NCBI GenBank assembly: GCA_003565055.1
Contig: PXDM01000495.1
Coordinates: 1 to 11,448 of the forward strand
From: Paracoccaceae bacterium
Lineage (GTDB): Bacteria; Pseudomonadota; Alphaproteobacteria; Rhodobacterales; Rhodobacteraceae
Direction of reading: 5' to 3'
DNA: 11,448 bases
Shown here: piece by piece, positions 1-5,530 of the stretch
How the letters are laid out: each line of letters opens with the position of its first letter
How positions within the stretch are numbered: the stretch's first letter is position 1
The notes under the pieces: generated by a model
Told to the model about the DNA's origin: nothing
The model's database searches: none
The model's input: only the letters and a program-made list of their open reading frames with translations
Made by a program: the position numbers and the translations under genes

Positions 1-197
1 AGCGGCTGGTCGATATCGCCTATGAGATGGGTCTGATCGTTTATTCGCGGCGCACCCGTGACGGTCTGGAGGGGGATCACATCATGGTCTGCCCGCCGCT
101 GATCGTCACCGAGACGCATCTCGACGAGATCACCGAGACGCTGGATGCGGCGCTGACCCGTCTGGTGGCAGAGCTGGCGCTTGCGGAACTGGCGTGA
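1..197 (+). CDS. class III (PLP-dependent) aminotransferase, C-terminal end only
   Basis: Only the last 64 codons and the TGA at 195-197 are in the window; the reading frame starts at base 3 and the gene enters from the left. The visible end contains GLIVYSRRTRDG followed by GDHIMVCPPLIVTETHLDEI, the usual C-terminal small-domain pattern of class III aminotransferases (glycine, then CPPLIVT and an acidic helix). The PLP lysine and active-site core lie outside the window, so the amino donor cannot be read. The stop is 6 nt before the BKACE start, so the two are surely one operon. In that context it most likely interconverts an amine or omega-amino acid with the aldehyde or keto acid used downstream. 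The family is clear; the substrate is inference. Confidence 0.85.
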   Translation, partial: RLVDIAYEMGLIVYSRRTRDGLEGDHIMVCPPLIVTETHLDEITETLDAALTRLVAELALAELA

Positions 198-203
198 GGG
201 CGC

Positions 204-1130
204 ATGTCGGGGATCATCATCACCTGCGCGCTGACCGGCTCCATCCACACACCGAGCATGTCACCGCATCTGCCGATCACCGGGCCGCAGATCGCACAGG
301 CCGGGCGCGAGGCCGCTGACGCCGGGGCCGCGATCCTGCATCTGCACGCACGCGACCCTGTGACGGGCCAGCCCTCGGCCAAACTTGCGCATTTCAACGG
401 GTTCGTGCCAGTGCTTGCGCGCGAGACGAATGCTGTGCTGAACCTCTCCACCGGGGGCAGTGCGGTGATGTCGCTCGACGACCGGCTGGCCGCACCTCTG
501 GCGATTGCGCCCGAGATGGCCTCGCTGAACATGGGCACGATGAATTTCGCGCTCTACCCGATGCTGGGGAAAGATCGCGACTGGCTGCATGACTGGGAAA
601 AGCCGTTTCTGAAAGGCACGGATGATCTGGTCTTCAAGAACACACCGCGCGATATTGCCCGCATCCTCACGCGCCTGGGCACCGAGCGCGGCGCGCGGTT
701 CGAGTTCGAATGCTATGACCTCAGCCACCTCTACATGCTGCGCCATTTCGCTGACCGCGGTCTGATCCGGCCGCCCTATTTTATCCAGTTCGTGTTCGGT
801 GTGCTGGGCGGCATGGGGCCGGACCCGGAAAACCTGAGCCATATGGTGCGCATCGCCGACAAGCTGTTCGGGGGCGATTATCTGTTCTCGGTTCTGGCAG
901 CGGGACGGTTCCAGATGCCGCTGATCACCATGGCGGCGGCGATGGGTGGGCATGTGCGTGTGGGGCTGGAGGACAGCCTGACCATCGCGCGCGGCCAGCT
1001 TGCGCGCTCGAATGCCGAGCAGGTGGCGAGGATTCGCGAGATCGTGGAGCGGCTGGGGCGCGACGTCATGTCCCCCGACGACGTGCGCGCGAGGCTGGGG
1101 CTCAAAGGGGCGGAGCGGGTTCATGCGTGA
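204..1130 (+). CDS. beta-keto acid cleavage enzyme (BKACE / DUF849, Kce family)
   Basis: This is a 308-aa TIM-barrel enzyme of the 3-keto-5-aminohexanoate cleavage (Kce) family. Family members use Zn2+ and acetyl-CoA to split a beta-keto acid into acetoacetate and the acyl-CoA of the rest of the chain. Visible marks are LPIT (23-26), the zinc-ligand motif HLHAR with H46 and H48, STGG (82-85), GTMNF (111-115), FVFGVLGGMG (196-205), AGRFQMP (233-239) and GLEDS with the third zinc ligand E256. Residues about 116-147 form an insertion between GTMNF and the next helix, compared with Kce as I remember it. Position 14, a glutamate in Kce as I recall it, is Ile here, so the substrate probably differs. 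The ATG at 204 has GAGGG (196-200) just upstream, overlapping the aminotransferase stop. The product family is secure; the name 3-keto-5-aminohexanoate cleavage would be over-precise. Confidence 0.92.
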   Translation: MSGIIITCALTGSIHTPSMSPHLPITGPQIAQAGREAADAGAAILHLHARDPVTGQPSAKLAHFNGFVPVLARETNAVLNLSTGGSAVMSLDDRLAAPLAIAPEMASLNMGTMNFALYPMLGKDRDWLHDWEKPFLKGTDDLVFKNTPRDIARILTRLGTERGARFEFECYDLSHLYMLRHFADRGLIRPPYFIQFVFGVLGGMGPDPENLSHMVRIADKLFGGDYLFSVLAAGRFQMPLITMAAAMGGHVRVGLEDSLTIARGQLARSNAEQVARIREIVERLGRDVMSPDDVRARLGLKGAERVHA

Positions 1131-1617
1131 GCACGCGCTGACATTTCGCGCGGTTCAGGGCGCGGAGGATCTGGCGCGGCTCGAGACAGCCTTGCGCGCG
1201 CTGAGCGCAGCCATCGCCGAAGAGTACTGCACTGAGCGCGCGACGCTGACAGCGGCGGTCCTCGGCCCCGCACCCGTCGCGCAGGCGATCCTTGCCTTGC
1301 GGGGCGACCAGACGCTGGGCGCGGTGCTCTACAGTCCGGTCTTCTCGACGGTGCGGGGGGCGGCAGGCATCTATGTCTCGGATCTGTGGGTGAGCGAGGG
1401 CGTGCGCGGGCAAGGGCTGGGCGCGCAGCTTCTGGCGCAGGTCGCCTGCGATGGCGCGGCACGCTGGGCGGCCAGATGGATGCGCCTTGCGGCCTATCAC
1501 CACAGCCATGGCGCGCGGCGCTTCTATGCCTGGTTGGGGTTTTCCGAGGCAGATGACCAGCAAGAGCTGCGTCTGGGCGCAGAGGGGTTTGAGGCAATGA
1601 TCGAGAGGGCCGGATGA
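1123..1617 (+). CDS. GNAT family N-acetyltransferase
   Basis: This 164-aa protein has the size of a single GNAT domain. GNAT enzymes move an acetyl group from acetyl-CoA to a primary amine. The acetyl-CoA pyrophosphate loop is visible as V94-R-G-Q-G-L-G100, preceded by the central strand GIYVSDLWVSEG (82-93). The typical end RFYAWLGF (133-140) closes the fold. The chosen ATG at 1123 overlaps the BKACE stop by 8 nt (ATGCGTGA); an in-frame ATG at 1000 lies deep in the BKACE gene and is rejected. Its stop overlaps the next start as ATGA. It sits directly before a deacetylase in the same operon, so acetylation and deacetylation are encoded side by side. The acceptor (polyamine, amino acid or other amine) cannot be read from the sequence. 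Confidence 0.88.
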   Translation: MREHALTFRAVQGAEDLARLETALRALSAAIAEEYCTERATLTAAVLGPAPVAQAILALRGDQTLGAVLYSPVFSTVRGAAGIYVSDLWVSEGVRGQGLGAQLLAQVACDGAARWAARWMRLAAYHHSHGARRFYAWLGFSEADDQQELRLGAEGFEAMIERAG

Positions 1618-2630
1618 AAGCGATATTCGACAACCGCCAGCGGCTGCATGATCCGCAGCATTTCATGGCCAATGGCAAGACCTATCCGAGCCCGGAATCG
1701 CCCGAGCGCATCGCACGGCTGAAAGCCGGGGCGGAGGCCGCAGGCTGCAGGTTTCAGCCGCCCGAGGAGACAGGGCTTGGCCCGATTGCCGCTGTGCACA
1801 GTGCCGAATATCTGCATTTCCTGCGCAGCATTTATGCACGCTGGCAGCGCATCCCCGATGCAGGGCCCGAAGTGATCCCCAATATCCACCCGGCGCAGCG
1901 CTCCGACAATTACCCGAAATCCGCCATCGGGCAGGCGGGCTATCATCAGGCCGATACGGCTTGCCCGATCGGTGCGAAGACATGGGACGCGGCCTATTGG
2001 TCTGCGCAATCAGCGATCACGGGGGCCGATCTGCTGGCTGGGGGGGAGGGCGCGGTCTATGTGCTGGCGCGCCCGCCGGGGCATCATGCCTTTGCCGATC
2101 TCGCGGGGGGGTTCTGTTTTCTCAACAATTCCGCCATCGCCGCCGAGCGCCTGCGCGCGCAGGCGCTGCGGCCTGCGATTCTCGATGTCGATGTGCATCA
2201 CGGCAATGGCACGCAGGGCATATTCTACGCGCGCGACGACGTGCTGACGGTCTCGCTGCATGCGGATCCCGACCGCTTTTACCCGTTTTTCTGGGGGGCG
2301 GCACAGGAACGCGGCGCAGGGCGCGGGATGGGCTGCAACCTGAACCTGCCCCTGCCGCGCGGCACGGATGATGCGGGGTATCTGACCGCCCTCGACACAG
2401 CGCTTGCCCGGATCGAGGCGTTTGGCGCCGATGTGATTGTCGTGGCGCTGGGGCTGGATGCGCATGTCGATGACCCGTTCAAGGGCCTGGCCGTCACGAC
2501 CGACGGGTTCCAACGCATCGCCGCGGCGATTGCCGGGCTTGGCCTGCCGCTGCTGCTTGTGCAGGAAGGCGGCTATCTCAGCGATATGCTGGCCGATAAT
2601 CTGACGGCCTTTCTGTCCGGGGCTGCATGA
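1614..2630 (+). CDS. histone deacetylase-family hydrolase, acetylpolyamine amidohydrolase-like
   Basis: This 338-aa arginase/deacetylase-fold Zn enzyme hydrolyses acetamides to acetate and free amine. The catalytic His pair is in RPPGHHA (H157, H158). Zn ligands are D193 and H195 in DVDVHHGNGTQ and D282 in LGLDAH. Catalytic Tyr is Y321 in EGGY. The N-terminal FDNRQRLHDP, the SPESPERI stretch and a long loop (about 71-125, with GQAGYH and KTWDAA) match acetylpolyamine amidohydrolases better than acetoin-utilisation AcuC or histone deacetylases. The two acidic residues I recall as binding the polyamine in the Mycoplana enzyme (E106, E117) align with I105 and A116 here, so a polyamine substrate is doubtful. 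The start overlaps the GNAT stop (ATGA). It is the last clear gene of the operon. Confidence 0.9.
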   Translation: MKAIFDNRQRLHDPQHFMANGKTYPSPESPERIARLKAGAEAAGCRFQPPEETGLGPIAAVHSAEYLHFLRSIYARWQRIPDAGPEVIPNIHPAQRSDNYPKSAIGQAGYHQADTACPIGAKTWDAAYWSAQSAITGADLLAGGEGAVYVLARPPGHHAFADLAGGFCFLNNSAIAAERLRAQALRPAILDVDVHHGNGTQGIFYARDDVLTVSLHADPDRFYPFFWGAAQERGAGRGMGCNLNLPLPRGTDDAGYLTALDTALARIEAFGADVIVVALGLDAHVDDPFKGLAVTTDGFQRIAAAIAGLGLPLLLVQEGGYLSDMLADNLTAFLSGAA

Positions 2631-2788
2631 GACGGGCCATCATACAATCTCTGTTGCGTGAGCAGGTCGCGCAGAAGGGATCCTCTGGCCCGGCAACTCT
2701 GTCGCGCGCGCTGGCGCAATCGCTACGTGCTGCGGCTGCCCGCCTCGGAACTGGTCATGTAATTTATGGGCCTGTTCGGGACGCCTGA
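2627..2788 (+). CDS. possible 53-aa ORF overlapping the deacetylase stop
   Basis: An ATG at 2627 overlaps the deacetylase stop as ATGA, the same junction used between the two genes before it. It opens a 53-codon frame beginning MRRAIIQSLLREQ and ending in TGA at 2786-2788. I recognise no family. Third-position G/C is only slightly above half by eye, well below the neighbouring genes, which argues against a functional gene. A second open frame, in the deacetylase's own frame after its stop (2631-2768), reads RARWRNRYVLRLPASELVM at its end, so the stretch may instead be decayed coding DNA. Listed because of the start overlap, with low confidence. Confidence 0.15.
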   Translation: MRRAIIQSLLREQVAQKGSSGPATLSRALAQSLRAAAARLGTGHVIYGPVRDA

Positions 2789-2966
2789 CCTTTTCGAGAG
2801 ACTGCGGCGCTGTCGCTTCGGTTTCACGCTTGCGGACCAGGAAAAGCGTCTTCCAAGAGAAGACCTCAAAAAAGCATCGAGCAAGAGACGCAGCGCCATT
2901 TGCTTGCGATGTTCGGGATATCCGCTCTTGATGCATCCCTGCGCCCGGTCTAGACCAGCCGCAGTC
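2631..2966. other. 336-base stretch without a convincing gene, upstream of tRNA-Leu
   Basis: This region is less GC-rich than the genes around it. It contains only short open frames: the 53-aa frame at 2627-2788, a 72-aa + frame from 2766 that runs into the tRNA, and a 119-aa - frame from 2999. None shows a known motif or matching codon use. A perfect 10-bp palindrome, GGTCTAGACC, lies at 2947-2956, ending 10 bases before the tRNA. A weak promoter-like pair, TTGATG (2928-2933) and TCTAGA (2949-2954), could serve the tRNA but has a short 15-bp spacer. A small inverted repeat at 2848-2864 (GTCTTC/GAAGAC) lacks a T tract. No insertion sequence ends were seen. Confidence 0.5.
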
Positions 2967-3053
2967 GGCCCCTTGCTGGAATAGGTAGACAGACCGCACT
3001 TAAAATGCGTTGCTCGTATGGGCGTGAGGGTTCAAGTCCCTCAGGGGCCACCA
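2967..3053 (+). tRNA. tRNA-Leu (anticodon UAA), with encoded CCA
   Basis: This is an 87-nt class II tRNA. The acceptor stem GGCCCCT (2967-2973) pairs fully with AGGGGCC (3043-3049), followed by discriminator A and genomic CCA (3051-3053). The D stem CTG/CAG (2976-2978 with 2990-2992) encloses GAATAGGTAGA. The anticodon stem CCGCA/TGCGT flanks loop CTTAAAA with anticodon TAA at 3001-3003. A long variable arm (3011-3025, GCTC/GGGC stem) marks a leucine type. The T arm is GAGGG-TTCAAGT-CCCTC (3026-3042). The outermost anticodon-stem pair (C2994-T3010) is a mismatch. It reads UUA and UUG codons, which are rare in such a GC-rich genome. Confidence 0.96.
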
Positions 3054-3215
3054 AAGCGTCTTGTTCGCGATCTCCATCGCTTGAATGCCGGGATGTGCCG
3101 ACAAACACGGCCCTGGTTGCCTGACAATTGACACCGGGGCGGGTTTTGGTTCGTGCCGGCGTCAGCGTGCTGCGCGGTCCGTCAGAGGCCCCGCCGGGTC
3201 AGATGTTTTGGGGCA

Positions 3216-3237
3216 GGCGCATCACCGATGATGCGCC
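3216..3237 (-). terminator. hairpin across the cinA stop codon, possible terminator
   Basis: A perfect 9-bp stem, GGCGCATCA (3216-3224) and TGATGCGCC (3229-3237), surrounds a 4-nt loop. The cinA stop codon (3222-3224, minus strand) is inside the stem. There is no T run after it on the minus strand (TGCCCC follows), so classic intrinsic termination is uncertain. It could instead protect the 3' end of the mRNA. Confidence 0.4.
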
Positions 3238-3695
3238 AAGGCTGTGCTGAGAAGCTGCAGCGCGTGCTGGACTGTGGCCCGCCGGACCTCGGCCCGGCCG
3301 AGAGGCCCGAAATCCACGGTTTCGCTTTGGGTTCCTTCAGCGGTTGCGAGGCCGAAACAGACGCGGCCCTCGGGCTTGTGCGCGGAGCCGCCGGGGCCTG
3401 CGATGCCGGTCACGGCGACGGCGATCCCGGCCCTTGCGCGCGCGAGAGCGCCTGCGGCCATTTCGCGCGCGACCTCTTCGGACACGGCCCCATATGCGTC
3501 AAGGGTCGCGGGCCGCACGCCCAGCATGTCGGTTTTGGCGGCGTTGGAATAGGTGACAAACCCCCGATCCACCACATCGGACGCGCCTGCGATCTCGGTC
3601 AGCGCGGCCATGATCATCCCGCCAGTGCAGCTTTCGGCCGCCGTGATCTGCACCCCGCTTGCGCGTGCGGCTGCGAGCACATCGGCGGCGCTCAT
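3222..3695 (-). CDS. pncC: CinA C-terminal domain protein, nicotinamide-nucleotide amidohydrolase (PncC)
   Basis: This 157-aa protein consists only of the CinA C-terminal domain. Members deamidate nicotinamide mononucleotide to nicotinate mononucleotide, returning the NMN released by DNA ligase and other reactions to NAD synthesis. Diagnostic motifs are AESCTGG (20-26, containing the catalytic serine), FVTYSNAAKTDMLGV (46-60), AVTGIAGPGG (94-103) and KPEGRVCFGLA (107-117). The N-terminal molybdopterin-binding-like domain of full CinA is absent, as is normal for PncC and for many alphaproteobacterial CinA-like proteins. The start ATG (3693-3695) overlaps the pgpA stop as ATGA, so it is the third gene of the ispDF-pgpA-cinA operon. 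It is often annotated simply as CinA family protein. Confidence 0.93.
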   Translation of the reverse strand: MSAADVLAAARASGVQITAAESCTGGMIMAALTEIAGASDVVDRGFVTYSNAAKTDMLGVRPATLDAYGAVSEEVAREMAAGALARARAGIAVAVTGIAGPGGSAHKPEGRVCFGLATAEGTQSETVDFGPLGRAEVRRATVQHALQLLSTALAHHR

Positions 3696-4189
3696 ATGCC
3701 CATCATTCCATGCGCCACGACTGCAAAGACCGCGACGACCATCGCTGCGAGCCCGCCTGCGATGATGTCATCGAGCATCACGCCCAAGGGCGTATGCATC
3801 CGGTCGGCAAGCCCCACTGGCCCCGGTTTCCAGATGTCGAACGCCCGGAACGCCAGAAAGGCCACAACCCAGCCCGGCCAGAGCGCCAGCACCGGCACGC
3901 CCTGCAGCATCGCGCCGAGCGAGACCGGCCAGAGCGCGAGCCACATGCCCGCAACCTCGTCGATGACGATCTCGGAGGGGTCGGGGTCATCGAGCCCGCG
4001 CGTTTCCTGCACGGTCGCCCACCAGCCCAGCAAGAACACCAGCGCCGTCGCCAGTGCTAAGAGCCAGAAGCCGCCGATTTCATGCAGCGCCCATGCGGCG
4101 GGGAGCGCCGCGAGTGAGCCCCAGGTGCCGGGCGCAGGGCGCAGGAGGCCCGCGCCGAAAAATGTCGCGATCAGTCGGGTCGGGGTCAT
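3692..4189 (-). CDS. pgpA: phosphatidylglycerophosphatase A
   Basis: This 165-aa inner-membrane enzyme removes phosphate from phosphatidylglycerophosphate to give phosphatidylglycerol. Family motifs are GAGLLRPAPGTWGSLAALP (12-30), DPSEIVIDEVAGMW (70-83, acidic catalytic region), FRAFDIWKPGP (114-124) and LGVMLDDIIAG (135-145). Hydrophobic segments at about 41-58, 92-113 and 143-165 fit membrane helices. The frame is open upstream to 4474, but that part lies inside ispDF; the ATG at 4187-4189 starts the family's usual N terminus and overlaps the ispDF stop (ATGA). The stop in turn overlaps the cinA start. Nothing in the sequence suggests regulation of its own. Confidence 0.95.
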   Translation of the reverse strand: MTPTRLIATFFGAGLLRPAPGTWGSLAALPAAWALHEIGGFWLLALATALVFLLGWWATVQETRGLDDPDPSEIVIDEVAGMWLALWPVSLGAMLQGVPVLALWPGWVVAFLAFRAFDIWKPGPVGLADRMHTPLGVMLDDIIAGGLAAMVVAVFAVVAHGMMGI

Positions 4190-5343
4190 GCGTCCACCTT
4201 TCCATCTGCGATCAGGCAGGCCGTGGCGAGCGCGGCAATCCCTTCCTCGCGCCCGGTGAAGCCCAGCCGTTCGGACGTCGTGGCCTTGACGCTCACGCGC
4301 TCTGGCGCAAGCGTCATGATCTGCGCGAGGCGCGCTTGCATGGCTTTGGCATGCGGGCCGATTTTCGGCATCTCGCAGACCAGAGTGACATCGCAATTCG
4401 CGATACGGTAGCCCTTTTGTGCCGCGAGATCGACCGCATGGCGCAGGAAAATCTCGCTGGCGGCACCCTTCCATTGCGGATCGGAGGGCGGGAAATGCTG
4501 GCCGATATCGCCCTCGGCCAGCGCGCCGTAAATCGCATCGGTCAGCGCATGCATGCCCACATCCGCGTCAGAATGGCCCTGCAGCGCGCGCGAATGCGGG
4601 ACCAGCACCCCGCAGAGCCAGCAGCCCGCGCCCTCGCCGAAGCGGTGCACATCATAGCCATTGCCCAGCCGAATATCCATTGCATGCCTTTCTGTCAGGA
4701 GCCGTTCCGCCCGGGCGAAATCGGCGGGATAGGTGAGTTTGAAATTATCCTCGCAGCCCGGTGTGATCGCAACCCGAAGCCCTGCGGCGCGGGCGATTTC
4801 CACATCATCGGCGGCGGGGCCGGAATGGGTGCGATGGGCGCGCAGGATCGCGGCGAAATCGAAGCCCTGCGGGGTCTGGGCGCGAAACAGCCCGTCGCGC
4901 GGCGCGGTGCCTTGAACCTCGCCGCTTGTGCCGCGCCAGAGCGCATCGACCACGGGCAGCGCCGGCGCGGCAGCGGGCGCATCCGCAAGCGCGGCGCGCA
5001 CATCGGCGATGACCTGCGCGCTGACCAGCGGGCGCGCGCCGTCATGGATAAGCACCTGCGCGGGCGGGGCAGGGGCCAGTGCCTCAAGGGCCGCGCGCAC
5101 TGAGGCGACGCGCTCCGCGCCGCCTTCGACCAGCATTTCGCCGGGGGCGAGCAGGGCTCCCGCCCGCGCGCGGTCATCAGGATGGATCACCACCACCAAC
5201 TGTGTGAGCCCCGCGCGGCGGAAGGCCTGGAGCGTCCAGTCGAGCACGGGCCGCCCGGCCACAGAGCGCCATTGCTTGGGCAGTCCCGCCCCGGCGCGGG
5301 TGCCGCGTCCGGCGGCGACAATGATGGCGGCGATCTGGTCCAT
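4186..5343 (-). CDS. ispDF: bifunctional IspD/IspF, MEP-pathway enzyme
   Basis: This 385-aa fusion carries two steps of non-mevalonate isoprenoid precursor synthesis. The IspD part (about 1-220) makes CDP-methylerythritol from CTP and MEP: AAGRGTR (10-16), PKQW with K23, HDGARPLV (100-107), RDGLFRAQTPQ (149-159) and EDNFKLT with K202. The IspF part (about 223-385) makes the cyclodiphosphate: GYDVHRF with metal ligands D231 and H233, HSDADVGMH with ligand H265, DIGQHFPPSD (279-288), KATTSERLGFTGREEGIAA (353-371). Fusion of these two domains is common in alphaproteobacteria and all key residues I can place are present. AGAGG-type pairing (AGAGG, 5354-5350) sits 6 nt before the ATG. First gene of a three-gene operon, divergent from dusB. 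Confidence 0.97.
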   Translation of the reverse strand: MDQIAAIIVAAGRGTRAGAGLPKQWRSVAGRPVLDWTLQAFRRAGLTQLVVVIHPDDRARAGALLAPGEMLVEGGAERVASVRAALEALAPAPPAQVLIHDGARPLVSAQVIADVRAALADAPAAAPALPVVDALWRGTSGEVQGTAPRDGLFRAQTPQGFDFAAILRAHRTHSGPAADDVEIARAAGLRVAITPGCEDNFKLTYPADFARAERLLTERHAMDIRLGNGYDVHRFGEGAGCWLCGVLVPHSRALQGHSDADVGMHALTDAIYGALAEGDIGQHFPPSDPQWKGAASEIFLRHAVDLAAQKGYRIANCDVTLVCEMPKIGPHAKAMQARLAQIMTLAPERVSVKATTSERLGFTGREEGIAALATACLIADGKVDA

Positions 5344-5368
5344 GTCCGGCCTCTGCTTTGCGGCTCTA

Positions 5369-5398
5369 GCTATAGGCCGAAGCAGGGGGCGCTGACAA
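5369..5398 (-). promoter_or_regulatory. predicted sigma70-type promoter of ispDF-pgpA-cinA
   Basis: On the minus strand, TTGTCA (5398-5393) and TATAGC (5374-5369) are separated by 18 bp. They match the consensus boxes at 5/6 and 4/6. The expected start of transcription near 5362 leaves a leader of about 20 nt before the ispDF ATG at 5343, with the ribosome site inside it. Seen by eye only. Confidence 0.5.
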
Positions 5399-5421
5399 TC
5401 CGCGCCCGGATCTCGGCTGTG

Positions 5422-5438
5422 TGCTTAAAAATTAAGCA
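5422..5438. promoter_or_regulatory. AT-rich palindrome in the ispDF-dusB divergent spacer, candidate operator
   Basis: TGCTTAA-AAA-TTAAGCA is a perfect 7-bp inverted repeat with a 3-bp centre. It stands out in a GC-rich spacer. It lies about 65 bp upstream of the predicted ispDF start and 93 bp before dusB, a place where a regulator could act on either operon. The TTAA spacing (3 bp) does not fit the CtrA consensus (7 bp). No known regulator site is matched with confidence. Confidence 0.35.
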
Positions 5439-5530
5439 TCTGATCAATTATGCGCCAAGGCTTCGCGTATGGTATTTGCCTCGGCTCGCCTGCAGGTTTA
5501 GGGACAAAGCATCAGATACAGGACCTATGA

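Noticed and set aside
261..1124. 287-aa open frame on the minus strand inside the BKACE gene
   Set aside because: Antisense shadow in GC-rich DNA; the + frame carries the full family motifs and the minus translation has none.
2848..2864. GTCTTC/GAAGAC hairpin near an A run as a terminator
   Set aside because: Only 6 bp; the A run follows on the + strand and no T run follows the stem on either strand.
2766..2984. 72-aa + frame before the tRNA
   Set aside because: Ends inside the tRNA gene, lacks a convincing ribosome site and resembles no family.
3128..3156. TTGACA box downstream of the tRNA as a + strand promoter
   Set aside because: No acceptable -10 box at 16-18 bp spacing and no + strand gene to serve.
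3231..3243. 13-bp sequence ATGCGCCAAGGCT repeated at 5450-5462
   Set aside because: About one such match is expected by chance in a window of this size; no other similarity around the copies.
3153..4259. 368-aa + frame opposite cinA and pgpA
   Set aside because: Antisense to two recognised enzymes; low-complexity translation.
4054..5103. 349-aa + strand frame opposite ispDF
   Set aside because: Shadow of ispDF and pgpA; no domain, rich in Arg/Gly/Ala, and the opposite strand has complete enzymes.
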